Of a DNA stretch of 64,000 bases, positions 38,588 to 51,941 are shown one piece after another. The DNA comes from Lucifuga dentata (Eukaryota; Chordata; Actinopteri; Ophidiiformes; Bythitidae): contig VXCM01001274.1 in assembly GCA_014773175.1 (NCBI GenBank), positions 1-64,000 on the forward strand, written 5' to 3'. How positions within the stretch are numbered: position 1 is the first letter of the stretch; the number at the start of each line of letters is the position of its first letter. Below the pieces are notes generated by a model. That model saw only the letters and a list, made by a program, of their open reading frames with translations, was not told the origin of the DNA and ran no database searches. The position numbers and the translations under genes were made by a program.

Positions 38588-38740
38588 TACAACAGTTTGG
38601 GTAGCACTGAAATACAACAGTATTTAAAAGTATGGAATCACTTTCAAACTTTCATGTTTTTGATAGAAATTCATACTTTTATTCACTAAAAACAGGAAAA
38701 TTTCTGGGTGATTCCAAACTTTAGAAAGCTAGTGTGCATG
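38588..38740. mobile_element. short Tc1-like inverted-repeat remnant
   Basis: AGTATGGAATCACTTTCAAA on the left faces GGGTGATTCCAAACTTTAGA on the right. Both carry the GGAATCACC-type core usual in fish Tc1 terminal repeats. The transposase is deleted. Confidence 0.55.
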
Positions 38741-40432
38741 TAAGCCTCACTTCAACAATAATGCTTATAAATCTAAATGCCATTTCACACATGTTCTGTA
38801 GCTGGAATGAATTGTAGACTACAACATAGACACACAGAGAGATTTTAGACACAATCTTGACAAAGGTGTAAGATTGAATGGTGCTTTTACTTCTCAAATG
38901 ATGCACAAAGCTGCACAATTGCAGTTTGCCACTAAGTAATATAACTGAAAAATGAGCATGGCCCACAGCTTAGCAGGAATGTGTAGAACATTTAGGAAAA
39001 TTTAGTAATTGCTTTTATGTTCTGGAAGTTGTGATCAGGAGATGAAACAATGGGACAATGCCTGCAAGCTGCTGTAATGGTCTGGAGGTGGAGCGGATTG
39101 TGCTGTCTGACTCCAACCTATTCCTTATACTGAATGTAAAAAAATTAACTGTGCCTGGCAGGTATTTCTGAAGCGAGTCATACTGACAGCGGCAGCAGCG
39201 GAGCAGTACGGGGGAGGTGCTGTAGTGATGAGCACAGGAAGGCAGAGATGTGTTGAAATCTAAAAAATAACAACCCATAAAAAGATGCCACAGGGAATAT
39301 AAACGTAGCAAGAGATGTATCATTACTTACACAGGCAAACTCATGCTGCCTCTCCTCCCACTTTGGTGAGTCACCAAAATATTCAATTGACACAAAGAAA
39401 CTTGCGTTTGATTGATAAAAATGCCACTTCCCTGGAGCAAAGCCATGCTGTCCGCCATCCTTCATCAAGAAAATACAGCCAAATTTCATGTTGCAAAATG
39501 TAATGTGCCTCATTTTTCCCTCATGTTATATCAGGCCAGTATTTGTTAGAGTAGAAAATGTGACACACACAAGGAGAACGACACCAGCAACCTCATTTAA
39601 ATCTGAATAAATAATCTTTCAGGATCAGCTCTTGACAGCAAAAACATGAACTGTTATAAACACCTGAGTTTGTGCTTTTGCAGGACAATAAGTGTGCATG
39701 TTTTTAAATAACAATGCCAATAGAATTAGAAAAAATATTATTCAGTATAAGAATCTGAGCATCTTAATCTACCCCGTTTCATAGAGTACTAAAAAATGTT
39801 TTATACTTTACCTGCAGTTTATAGCTACAGAATATGGAAGTAATTCAATAATCCAGCATTTACTACTTTAGGGACTGTCCATTAAGCACTGATCCCAGCT
39901 AATTTATCTTTATTTTGTGCCTAGGGGCATACTTTCTCAGAAGTAATTTTATCAAGTAAAGAATACAATAAAATAAAAACTATATTTTTCAGATCAATTT
40001 CACCTTTAAAACTCAATTTTTCCACAACAGGCTTTCCTCCAGCAGCATCATTTTCCACATTTTTCACCCTTACACGTGCACTTCCTGAAGACGTGAAAAA
40101 ACATACATAAACCCACAGATGCCGAAATACAATTTATACAATCTACAGTGAATTTGTAAATTGTTTGTGCCTCTACTGTGCTTTTCCTAACAGCTGCAGG
40201 AATAAATTAGCTCTCAGTTATCCAAGATGAATGGCTGGCCTTTTCCAGATGGGATGCGGGATCCATGGCAACAGCTTTACCGCCATTTAAAATGTTGGTG
40301 TGATTATGGATATGATTTACTCTTTGTAACATTACAGTGCAATTAGACAAAATGTAACAAAATTTGTCTTATTCTACAGTAATACTGCCAACAGCTTCCC
40401 TGACTGTGCATGTTGGTAAATGCTGCATTAGA
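38741..40432. other. non-coding stretch, no gene seen
   Basis: AT-rich unique sequence. The short frames near 39015-39513 overlap one another on both strands and have no recognisable content. Confidence 0.55.
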
Positions 40433-41340
40433 ATACCGTAAATTCTCTATTAAAATCTGGTATTCAAATAATAGACGGTATCTAATAATAGCCGGGGGCG
40501 TAGTCAAAGGACGAAATAAGAGCCGCTCTCATATAAAGGCCGGGTTTGGTGTATGTCTTTTACTGGGCCCTGAAAACTATTAGTGTAATCTGCTGCTGCC
40601 ACCAGATGACAGCAGCTATGCTTGGATACCAAACCGCTTAAAAACCTCTGCAGCCATTGAACCTCCAGCCAGAAGGCATGACCAGGCTAAACGTGAAACA
40701 AAGCCATAAACGTGGAACTCCTCTGTCACAGTGGTCACCACGAGTGACAGGGGGGCACGTGACGCTCCGCTGTCCTCACGAACAACCAGGAAAAGTGGAT
40801 GAAAATGAACCTTTATAAAAGCTGCCTGGAGGCATGTTCACAATGACATCTTCTCCCTTGTGGTGGTATGTCTTTTATGCAGTTATGGGTTTGTCCATCG
40901 GCAAAATCTAGCTATAAAGCTAGAAATCTCTGTCCGTCTGTTCTTCTGTGGCACCATTATCTCTAGAACCCGGCACTGTATGAAGTTGAAATTCAGCAGG
41001 TATGATGCTCAGGACCCAAGGACGTACAGTGTCGCGTGTGAAGTTGTTTGGATGAGCAGTTCTCGAATTGAGCTTTGCCAGTAAAAAGTAGCTTGCATGT
41101 GGCAGGATATGCTCCAGAAGCGGTGGCAGGATACCTCCGGGCGCAGCAGCATATGCTCCACAGTCACTCATGGCAAACTGCGGCACACACCGAAATGTCC
41201 AGCCCGGTCCGAACAGGTACATTTTCAATGGGCACTGCTAGAAATAAAAACCTCTTATAAAAACCTGTCTCCTATATTGAATGGGTTCTCACAGTTGAGG
41301 TAAATAAAAGCCCCAGCCACTACTATAGCATTTATGGTAT
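40433..41340. mobile_element. inverted-repeat element containing a repeat A copy
   Basis: Left end ATACCGTAAATTCTCTATT and the inverse of the right end ATACCATAAATGCTATAGT match at 13 of the first 16 positions. CCGGGGGC near the left and GCCCCAGCC near the right extend the symmetry. Repeat A (40904-41240) sits inside, so this element is older than that insertion. Confidence 0.45.
40904..41240 (+). repeat. interspersed repeat A, near full-length
   Basis: Runs from CTATAAAGCTAGAAATCTCT to TTTTCAATGGGCACTGC. It includes TATCTCTAGAACCCGGCACT and CAGGACCCAAGGACGT. No coding potential. Confidence 0.75.
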
Positions 41341-43547
41341 GTATCATGCATCAGATGCCTTTTCCAGCATCCAAGTCACATGAGGACTTTAGAATTACCA
41401 TGCAGTGCACAGCTGAGTTGATCAGGTTGTTCTGGTAGAAAAAAGCTTGATACTTTCTCCTCTTCCTGCAGAAACAATCCAGAGGATTAGACTTTGTTTA
41501 CACTCAAGAGTTTAGAGAACTCTCAGAAAAACAACAGAAATCTCTCACTCATCATCTCGCAGAAATAAGCTTCAGGAATCTCGTTTCAGAAGCTTAGTTC
41601 TCATTTCATGGTCAACCTTTCTCCCTCTGTAAATGTACATCTGAGGAGCTCATTTGGCCAAAGATCAAAACCAAGAGATTGAAGGTGATTGTGTTTCTTT
41701 AGGAAGGCTGGTAGCTGTCTGATAAGTTCTCGGAAGTCTGGGGGGATTGATGAAATACAGCAAGGAAGAGAGGAAAGAGGAGGAGGAGATCGATGATTAG
41801 CTGACCCTAACAAACACATCAAGAGGTGACCTTTGAATGTGAGCTAGCAATACCTCTGCAGCAAGAAAACTTTGAAAAGAACAGACAGAAACAGACAGTG
41901 ATGGAGAGAAAAGGAAACCCTTTTGCTACCAACTAACACTTTTTACTTACTGTTCGGTATCTGCTGAATCATTGTTGCTGTCATGGCTTTGCCCCCGCGG
42001 CCTGCAGAGGAGGGGCGCAGACAGCTTCGTGCCACCAGAAGCTGTGTAGAAGACGACAGTGGTTAACTGTGCACTGCACTTCCTCACAATTCCTCGCTAA
42101 ATTATTCATCTAGTGGCAACTGGCAAGCTCATCAGTTAAATCAGGATGAGGACAGATTTGACGTGAGACCTTTCCTAGTCTTCAAAATCACTCAGAAACA
42201 AAACCTTGGATTAAAACATAGAACTTGTGGCTATAAACAGCGAAATGGTCATTGCATTCTTCGTTGTTTCTCTGCGTTAGCTAGTGTCATATAAAATAAA
42301 CACCTGCAGGCATCTTTCAGCCAATCCTTATCTCTGAGGCCCCTGAGACCGTGCATTATCATGCAGCAGCAGCAGCAGCATAACTTCATTAAAGTTTCAT
42401 TGTGTCTCGGAGTGTCAAGCTTGATGGGAGCTCTAAGCCGCCTGCCTGCATGCCACCGCTGACTGAAAGTACAAACGCTCCTCTTTCTCTCTCACTCATT
42501 CTTCCCTTCCTCTCACTTCTCTTCATCTCTTGTTTCCAGGCTTCCCTCACTTGCCCCTCCTCTCTGATCAAGCCAAGCGCTTGTTAAATAACATGTAGGC
42601 CCCCTGAGCTTTGCCTGTGAGCCCGCTTTTCAGTAGATGGGCCAGAGGACTCACTTGCTCGCTTATAACTGTCTCTTCTGGTATTTGAGATGCCATTAAG
42701 GCCCAGGAAAGAAATGGAAGGAACGCATGAAGTAGGCAGTTGCCTCGATACTGCAAATTGAAACAGAACAAGCGTGAGAGGAAGGAGAGAAACTTTTCTC
42801 TGTTATTCTTTTCACACTTTCCCGTCCATGTGTGTGAGTCTTTACTTTATGTAAGGCTTATGCTGCGTTCGACTGAAACTCGAAACTCAGAATTTCTGAC
42901 CTCTCAGTGAAAAAAGTCAACAAAAATGATCCCTCAACTTGGAATTCCGACTTGGAAAGTTGGGCAAGGTTCCCAAGTTCACTACTACTACTACTACTAC
43001 TATACTTCAACATGGCTGCTCACACTGTAACTGTAATGTCACCATCTTGAAAAAAAAGCCACAGATCACTGCTCTAGAATCAAGAAAAATGACAATTATA
43101 TAAAATTCTTGAACTAAATGGATTTGTATTGGAAACATGTTGAAATAATTTCACTTCACTGGCAGATTTTTCTCTCTTGTTCTAAGAAGGTAAGACCTTT
43201 AGGATGATTTGGTAAGACAAACCTGTAGATTTTAGGTGTTCATCTTACGTTTTTATTCAGTGTGACTTTCAACATTATTACTTTCACTTTGGTTTCTTCT
43301 CTGGCTTCCCAGCAGTGGATGGATTTACAGGCATTTATTTATTTATTTACTCATGTCAATTTGTCAATGGGCTTGGAGAGATCTTTTTGTAAATATAGTC
43401 TGAAATCAATTGGGCTTGCTTGTGGCTGGATTTGTAGCACAGGATTTATATGGCTGCCCTCTCTGTCTGTTTGCTGCAAATTGGTTTTTGTGTTACCTGG
43501 TGAATAACCTTAAGTCAACAGCAGTCAATAACCTGAAACTTTCACAC
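41341..43547. other. non-coding stretch, no gene seen
   Basis: Includes a (GCA)n run near 42367-42379, a (CTA)n run near 42980-43000 and, at about 42865-42975, words such as CTGCGTTCGACTGAAACTCG that look like an old MITE end. No exon was found. Confidence 0.5.
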
Positions 43548-43660
43548 TTAAAGGATCATACTGGTGATTTTGCATGGTTGAGCCCAATAAATACTACCTG
43601 CATACGTTACATTGCTGCCAACTATTTTCAAAAAGATAAAACCAGATTTTAGTTTTTGTG
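43548..43660. mobile_element. left end of a subfamily b TTAA element, truncated
   Basis: TTAAAGGATCATACTGGTGA followed by the subfamily b inner sequence (GAGCCCAATAAATAC). It diverges after about 110 bases and no right end is found nearby. Confidence 0.6.
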
Positions 43661-44274
43661 TTGTTTTGCCAAATCCCCTAATCTTTCCACCTCCCATCCC
43701 CCAAATATTTCCTAATACAGGATATATTCTCCATGTATAGATTTGGATACATGGAGAATTTCATTGCTGTCTGATATTGTCTGACATCTGTTGTCCCTCA
43801 GGGGAGATAAAGTGGAATCCTGCAAGGGTAAAAAAGCCATTTCTGAGAACATTTTTGCCCACGTGGGTACTGTTTGCTGTAATTGCAGCTGTCACGCTGA
43901 TGGAGCGAAGCTATAAATTTTTGTATTTTTGTGAATGCACAGTCTGGTGTATCAGTGTAATGTAGTTCTCTGTTTTAGCTGAATTCAGTGCCAAAACTAT
44001 CAGCAGTGACTCTTGGTGGCTTATTCTAGCTCTGGGAGCAGTTTTTGTCAAGTAATTCTCTAAAGGATTCCATAACAACTGCAGCTGAAAGAGATTTTTG
44101 GAAATTAGGTTGTGATTCAGAGTGGGAATAGATGGCGCTATTATTAATAAAAGTTTGATGAGTCACCATGCTTGAAATGGAATATTTTGAGGAGTCACTG
44201 TCTTACTTTGAAGAAGTTTTTGGGAGAAGGCACCACTGTAGAAAAGAGGAAGACGTTGTACACTGTCACTGCTT
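43661..44274. other. non-coding stretch with a short hairpin
   Basis: A perfect 13-bp inverted repeat (43726-43738 and 43747-43759) with an 8-base loop stands out. No gene was seen. Confidence 0.5.
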
Positions 44275-44603
44275 TTAAAGAACCATACCAGTGATTTTGT
44301 ATCTTTAAGACTATAAATACTACCTGCATACAAACTACATTACCGACAACCATTTTGCAAAACATAAAACTATATTTTAGTTTTCCTGCTATTTTGCCAA
44401 ATCCTCTAATCTTTCAAAATCAAATATTCATGTTATACACAAGTTAAAATTCAATGTTGGCCTGTTAAGACAGATGTCCAAATGTAAATGCTTAGTAAAA
44501 GTAGTCTTCTGCTGGGACTATATTTCCTGGCAGAGGGATACATTTTATCCATGGAGCTCCACGTTGGACCAGTTAAATAAAGCTAGTTAGACAAAAAAAA
44601 AAC

Positions 44604-44640
<37 letters not shown>

Positions 44641-44868
44641 ACNAAAAAAAAAAAAAAACCCAGAACAATATTTGGTTCGCTGTGATGGATTACTTAGCTC
44701 AAACACATTTCAAGTCTCTACATGTTGATTTTAATAGAGTTCTGGAATGTTCTGTGAATCTAAAATGTACTGCTCCAGTAGTTTTGGAATGGTTGACAGT
44801 TGTGTAACGTGTATGCGGCTTGTATTTACTGAGCTCAACCATGCAAAATCACCAGTCTGCTCCTTTAA
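44275..44868. mobile_element. TTAA-flanked inverted-repeat element, subfamily b
   Basis: TTAAAGAACCATACCAGTGA at the left and CACCAGTCTGCTCCTTTAA at the right. The interior shares TTTCAAAATCAAATATTCA and GGGACTATATTTCC with elements 1-3, linking both subfamilies. An A-rich joint with an N lies at 44643. Confidence 0.7.
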
Positions 44869-45197
44869 AGGGATTTTTTCTGGAAATTCCCACAGTTTAC
44901 TTATGAAACCTAATCCATACGTTGAAGTGGCTGATCTATAAACTGCTATTTGAACGCAATTATAATTAATGGATATTCCAGTTTCCTAACACTGCTGAAA
45001 TCTGAAATGAAAGGTGCTCCCCTCACACATTTGCATTGTGGCTTCAGAGACAAATAGGCCAAATAATCAACAAACCACACAGTGATCATTCAATTGCCAG
45101 TGAGGAAATAAACAACCACTAGTAGGCTGCGGTTCAGCTCAGCCCATTTTCCTCCTTATGCCATTGCATTGTTTGTTTTTCGCTGGCAGAGAGCATG

Positions 45198-45236
<39 letters not shown>

Positions 45237-47034
45237 GAGAGAGAGCAAATAATGTGCATAAATAAGTCAAAGATGAATTAAAAGACAAAGAGAGAGACTG
45301 AGTGATTGTTAATTAGGGGGTGAGATGTGTTCCCTGGATGTTATGGTGGGTGGCTGTGTTGGTTTGGGGGNNNNGGGGGGGGGGGGGGGGGGGGCGAATA
45401 TTCAGCATCCAGCAGGGCTACTTCTCAGACAGCAATGACACAGAGCGAGCGAGAGAATAACCCAGTGTCATCTTCCTCAGACAAGTGATGGCTGTGCTGG
45501 GGAAGGGGGGATGAAAAGAGAACGAGGAGATGGAGATGAGAGGTGGTGTGGCACATGGCCTGTTACCATGGCAATAGGTCCACTGTCAACCTCCACAACA
45601 TAAATTCATTCCAGTTTTTCTTATGGTTTGACATGAAAGTCCTTCCTCCCCTCCCCCCTCCTTTGCAGCTCCTCGCGGTTGCTCAACTTTGCCATCCCTG
45701 ACCTTTCACCTGCTTCGTGAGACACATTTATGCTGCCAAATAATGAGAACAAGAACGCTTTGACATCCGCCGTTTACTGCATACTGACAGTGAGACAGAA
45801 ATAACGCTTAGTCATAGCGCTCATTTCTATTCATGCTGCTGCAACTTATGCACATAGGTAAAAAGAAAATACTGCCCTGGTTGGGAGGAATCTCATTTGA
45901 GGCACTGTTCAACACATGCTGACATGATTTTCATTTCATAATGTACCTTGATGTGTCTGACAGGGTACATGGCTGTGATTTATGGTGGTGAAAAATTGAT
46001 GCTGATGGTTCGGAGATGGAACGAGCTCCAGGTGGCTATAAGTAGGAGGGGGGTAAATAGACAACCCTGGATCCTGCAGTATTATCCAGCTTATCCCAAA
46101 CCCTTGTCTCCCTTGGATATCTATTAAATCTTCTGGTTAAGACACAGAAGTTGATTATCACACTCACATTTGTGGCAAAAACAATCTTGTACAGCTTGGT
46201 TTTTCTTCATCATCCTGCAGTTCATCGCCACAAAGCACTGCCAGCAGGCGCCAAGCTGGAGAAGAGGAATATCGGCTATCTCTGTGTGGCACAGGGACAT
46301 GCTGTGGCCTTCGTTCACAAATTGATTTTGCATGCAGCCTAATTCTCCCACCATTGCAGCCACCACCCAAATGCTGGAAATGTTGTCCGCGTCAGTGTGT
46401 TTGATCATCCCTTAGTCATGCATGCAGTCAGCATGACTTGCTAAATACAGTTTATGTTTCTTTGGCTTCTGTTAGAGATTTGGCTGAGCCTCATATGCTT
46501 GTTTTGATAATAAATATTTGCAATTTCTATGAACAACATAAAATGTTCAACGCAATTAAAGGGACATGTTTTCATTGTGGCATATGTCGGCTACCATAGG
46601 TAATGTGAAACTCACTGGTTGTGGTTGTGCTCAAGTATTTTACCTAAGAATGAACACTGATGTAATGGATACAGGAGTGTTCACCTACTCCTATAAAAAA
46701 CTGCTGATTTGGAATGATTATCCTCATATGTTTTGCTTTTGTCAAAACATAAACTTACATCCACTTGTTATGCTAGCTACCGTGTTTTGGCTCTGACTGG
46801 TGGTGTCACCATCACTTAACAGAAGCTTAGGTTGGTCGAGAATTGAAGTAGCTAGACATATAGGTACATGTCAGGAACAAGACCTGTACACAAGGAGGCC
46901 AAGGTTGTGCACATCTCTACGCCCCACCAGTCTCATATCCACATACCATGAGGATCATTGCATGTAAAAATCAGACATGTACTATCTGATCCTTAGTAGC
47001 AGACTTCCAGAGATCTGGTTTCCATGAGTCGACT
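44869..47034. other. non-coding stretch, no gene seen
   Basis: Holds (GA)n at 45200-45246 and a G run with four Ns (45366-45394). 45640-45760 is GC-richer unique sequence. No splice-flanked exon was found. Confidence 0.5.
45200..45246. repeat. (GA)n microsatellite
   Basis: About 23 GA units with one GACA interruption. Confidence 0.95.
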
Positions 47035-47240
47035 GAACAGTCAGTAAGTTTACATGCATGTTAAAACTTATAGGCAATATTAAAGACAATGAATCAATTT
47101 TTTTTTTTCAAATGTCATGTAAATACCATAATTACACTGAAATCAGCCTGAATCGGAGTAACTCTTAGTAACAGACCTAGCTTTTGCAATTGAAATCGAT
47201 GTATTCGGGCATGTAAAGTTTACTCAGAATAAGCCCCCTC
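47035..47240. mobile_element. possible relative of the 53597-54116 element
   Basis: CAGTAAGTTTACATGCATGT resembles the end CAGTGTGTTTACCTGCAC of the element at 53597. An inner ATGTAAATACC and a later GCATGTAAAGTTTACTC give partial inverted symmetry. The boundaries are uncertain. Confidence 0.3.
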
Positions 47241-50163
47241 CACGCATTTTCTCACCTGGTGGACTCTCCTCATACTCCAATTACGAAATGTAAAATCTTA
47301 TTAATTCCATCCATGTATATGTTATCTTCATTTTTGCCTTAAGCAGAATGCAAACACTGCAATACTTCAGGTAATGAATAGGTGCTGGGGATAAAGCTGT
47401 TCTATCAAACATCAACTTTGAAGGGGACACAAAGCACAACCTTGAGCATTGCTGTTCTGGGCTGTGCTTTATGTGTTTTGAAGTGGTGTTCAGGTCAATT
47501 CTACCATAATGGTTTTATGAATACTCTGAAATTGCTGTTAGTTATTTACATGTTAATCAAAAATGAAGTCAAATACCTGATATATAGATTTTCTCTAAAA
47601 GTTTCACTGTTTTTTTCAATTTAATGTACAAAGTTTTGTCATCAGAGAATATCAAAATCTGTTGTTTTCAATTTGTCTTCTGATGTCATTACTGAGCAAT
47701 ACTTACTTTAATGTTTAGGTACAGGGAGTCAACCGGACTGGGATCAAAGTAAAAATGAGAAAAATCAAGGGAGTCTCTGATTTGCAATCACAAACCCTTA
47801 ATAGATTCTCGCGATTTGTTTTGGTGCATTGCAGCAGTGGTTCCCTCATGGCCCTCTCTCTCTGGGAAGGAGAGAGAGTAAAAACATAGCAGTCTGAATC
47901 TCAGCACAACACTTCACAGAAAAAACACTCGCATTGCTAATCTGGATTGATCTGTTGTTCTGGATAAATAGAAATGTTTGGATTATTTTTCTATTATGAG
48001 TCTGGGGCTGTTTTTATTTCTATCTATCAATCTCAATTCTTCCAATCCATCATAATTTAGTTTATATACCTCCTCAATTCACCATCCCACTAATAGGGCT
48101 ATTTTGACTTTTCATTTCTCTGACCAGATCAAGGCAATTTATAAGCCCCTGCACCAACTTAGACATCAATACAATAATATCAATATTATCCTCTGGATGC
48201 TTTTTTGATGAGTTAGGCATATTGCCAATTCTCTTTCTTTCTGTGATTAATCGTCTAATCCCCAGTAGAGATGTGTTGGATGGCTGATTGAGGAGGCATA
48301 AGCCTGGCTCGGCATATTGGCAGTTCTTTCTGCAGAGGTCAAACCTTTTCACTCTCTTACAGCCGTAATGACAGGACGCCCTGCCAAGGGAAGAGGAAAA
48401 AGGGGGACAAAACTGAGGGAAGGGGGACACAAAATTGTGGAAAAAGTGGAAAAGCGGAGACATACCCTAATTATGACCCCTTATACTAAAAGGAAAGCAC
48501 TCCACATATCTCCACCAAGGCTAACAAAATCCCCAATAAAAAAACTTGTTATTAAAAAATTAGCCACCATGCTAAATTTAATTGAAATCAGTCCATTAGC
48601 ATTGATGTAATAGAGTTAACCTTTCCTGCTTCAGCCTCCAGATGATGGTTGGGAAGCACAGGGGAGCTCTTTTTAATTGCTCTAATGCCAAAGTTATTAT
48701 CAGCTTCAGGGTTAAGCCCCTGTCGCTATGTTCAAACACTGGCACAGAAAATGGGGACTCTGCTTGTTTCCTGAGAAGCCATAGCCTTTTATTTTACAAC
48801 AAACTCAACTTCATACTGTGCATTCACTGTTACTGTCACTATTACAGCAGTTATCTAACTTAGCTCTGCTTGATCGCTAATATTGGCTAACAGCGTCTCT
48901 GCACACTGCCACACATGTTACTGTCTTTCACTTGTACACACACACACTGCTTATAGCGTCTCTTAAAGGACCCGCACCCTCACAACAATAGGCTAGAAAC
49001 TTCTTCTGGATCCTGGAGACTGATGCAGCAAGACAGCAGTGATGTTCATATTCGTTTATGCAATCATTTCCATTTCTACATTTTATCTGTCCCCGCCACC
49101 ACCAATCAGCTCAGAATTTATGGGAAACACTGCAGAATATATCCATCATTTATGTGTGACATCACATCTATAAAGGCCAGCAGCAGCTGCAACAACTGCA
49201 GTGCAGTTCAGAGCTGTTTTGTCATGTCTGCTGTGGAACGGCACCCTGGAAATCAATGAGAGAATCAGAGCTGTGTGCTGAATCAGGGGGTTTGTGTGGA
49301 ATAGGTATTAGCCTGGAGAATCAATGTACTATAAACAGTTTCACTGACAACTCCCCGCCTCCTTCCTCATCTTCCTGTAGTCGCTTCCTCTCACAGCTGA
49401 AATAAATACACCTAATTAAATACCACAGGGAATGCTGACTCCAAGACCATGTCAGACAAATTAAAACATAGCAACAGATACACTGAACAAATCAAATAGC
49501 ATTGACCATTATCAGTAGCAATAGCTTAAGTGTTTGTGTTACATCAGCTGCTTTAATTTGGCTTTGATGTAACTGAAAATCAGTGAAGGTAATTTTTCTT
49601 TCATCTGATGGTGCCTTCAAGTCATATCAGAAATATTGTAATTACGAGACGAGGGAATATAAATGCCCCCCCCCCCCACAAAGTCATAATTATGAGTTGG
49701 CTTTCTGAAATCCCTGCCCAAGAAAGTCATCATAGCAGAAATGAAGTTGTGATCTCTTTCATCTTTTCCATGTTTTCCAATAAAATTGACCTGATCATAA
49801 TGAATGCGCCATGTAATTAAGAGCTTTATAAGCTTATCAAATAGTGACACACCCAATGCGCATCCCATGATATTTGTGTTGCTGGATTGAAGCTAAACAA
49901 GCGAGCTATTTTTGTCGAAATAAAAAAAGTAAACCTAAAAAAAAAAAAAAAAANAAAAAAAAAAAAAAAAAAGCCCCATAAAAGAAACAATTTCCACCAG
50001 AGATACTTGAACTCCTTCACTTGGGGCAGCACCTCACTCACTGAGAGTCTGCTTATTATTTTTATGTTCTATTTGCCCCTTGCTGAGTTTTTGCTGTAGC
50101 TATTTCTTCATGCAGAGTATTAAACTTTTAGTTCACTACAAATATTGTATCTGCTGAGGCTAC

Positions 50164-50227
<64 letters not shown>

Positions 50228-50699
50228 GCTGTTGAGGTCAAACAAAAAGTCAAGCAGCTTCCAGCAAAAACGGAGTGTGTCGGCCATGCTTATGAGAAAG
50301 TAAAATAGAAACATTTGCTTGTTTTGGTGCCATGTCCTTTCAAAGAATAGTTTTCTTCCGTTTAAAAAAAATGCTTTGCTTAGAGCTTTGTTCTCCACAG
50401 AACAGAAATAGTTAAATTATCATTCTACTGGCACAGAAAAAAAGCAGCCATGAAACATGTGATCATATTGTCTTAATAGGGCCATTGCTAGATTTTGTGA
50501 GGTTGAAAAGCTTTTTAAATCTATCAAATTATTAAAATTAAGTCAAGCCATAAGAGCTGCTTACCATTAATGACTTAATTTCTAAGCAATTTGTCCTTTA
50601 AAATCATATTAATATCTTGTGAAAATAGTCAAGTCTACCCTGTTTGTTGCTGTTTTAAACACATTTATAGCACAAATTAAAGTCATTTAACCTTAAAGG
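47241..50699. other. non-coding stretch, no gene seen
   Basis: AT-rich unique sequence. 48500-48600 carries a repeat B fragment (AACAAAATCCCCAATAAA). A poly-A joint with an N lies at 49954 and a long (CA)n at 50163-50225. No exon was found. Confidence 0.5.
50163..50225. repeat. (CA)n microsatellite, longest in window
   Basis: About 31 uninterrupted CA units. Confidence 0.97.
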
Positions 50700-51110
50700 A
50701 ACAAATTTCCTGGCTGGTCCTCTGCGGATTAATGCCCTCCTCCATGCTGTAGGGTTAGCTGAGAGGCACACACGTGGGTGCAGTGAATTTATGACAGCTG
50801 TGAATTTTAATGTCAGCTCAGTAGCTGGTAGTCAAAGGCACTAATTCTTTCTTGAGTCTTTAAAATTCCACTTTCTAACAACATATTTTTAGATTTTGCA
50901 TATCTGAAAACCAATATATAGTATTTTGCTTCAAACTTGAAAGTCACAGACAGCTGGAATACAAAATGGCAATGTTACTGTGTGGGTGGATTAAAATGGA
51001 CCTGCAGCTTGCACATAATGAAGTACAATAATGGAATTATGAGAGATTTTGGCACTTGTTAATTCAGGCCATTACTAAATGACCCCGCCTACGTACTTTT
51101 AGCTGATAGG
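50700..51110. promoter_or_regulatory. candidate conserved non-coding element
   Basis: Repeat-free segment with a high density of homeodomain-type cores: GGATTAATGCC, AATAATGGAATTATG, TTGTTAATTCAGG and CATTACTAAATGAC. It has mixed rather than AT-only composition and no open frame of note. Enhancers in vertebrate gene deserts often look like this. The evidence is compositional only. Confidence 0.25.
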
Positions 51111-51941
51111 CCTGGACCTCATTCAGCTTCCACTTTGCCTCACCGAATTAACTATCCACCTGAACTCTCAACAGCAGATTTTCCTGATGCTCACAACAGT
51201 TCTTCATGTTATGGACTCTAATGATGATTTATTGTATGGCAGAAGCTACTCTGCAAAGACAAAATACATACTCATGCCGGAAGTGAAATGGAGAATCTGT
51301 GCTTAAAAATGTACTCATTTTAAAAATTACCTTTGACCAAAATTACCTTTGAGAATAGTACATTGCTTAATAACATTTATAGTTATAATTTTATCCATCC
51401 AGCCAGACATTCACCCATTTTCCTACACTTATCTGGGTTGAGGTTGGCTGCTATACAAAGTAGCCCAGACATTGTTTTCCTTTGCCACATCCGCCAGCTT
51501 CAACTCTGAGATATCCTGAGTTATTCCTATGCTAGATGGGTCTGGTTTCCTCCCAGTTGGACCATTTGCCCCAAAATACCTTCCCAAGAAAGTGACCAGG
51601 AAGCACCTCAACTAGCATGCAAAGCACCAGCGGTTCTACTCTGAGCTCCCGCCAGATGTACAAGCTTCTCACCCTAATTTTACCTGGAAATCATCAACTT
51701 TAACATTTCCACAATTAAAACATTTGCTGCTATTTGCTTGCAGAGGCAGTAATGTCAGTGTTGACTGCTAGTATGACACGTTTAAAAATTAATATGCCCA
51801 TCCCCCACATCCTAACTGTATCTGACAATACGTCACTATTGGACTACTTGGTAACAAGAACGAGTTGCACGTTAACGTGAATCGCTAATGCAGAATAGTA
51901 TGAATGTAATTTTTTAGAGACTACAGATCTGTTATGTTAGC
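51111..51941. other. non-coding stretch, no gene seen
   Basis: AT-rich unique sequence. The minus-strand frame at 51429-51611 resembles no protein I recognise. Confidence 0.55.

Noticed and set aside
42367..42379. (GCA)n run as a polyglutamine coding repeat
   Set aside because: Only about four units, with no surrounding open reading frame with splice support.
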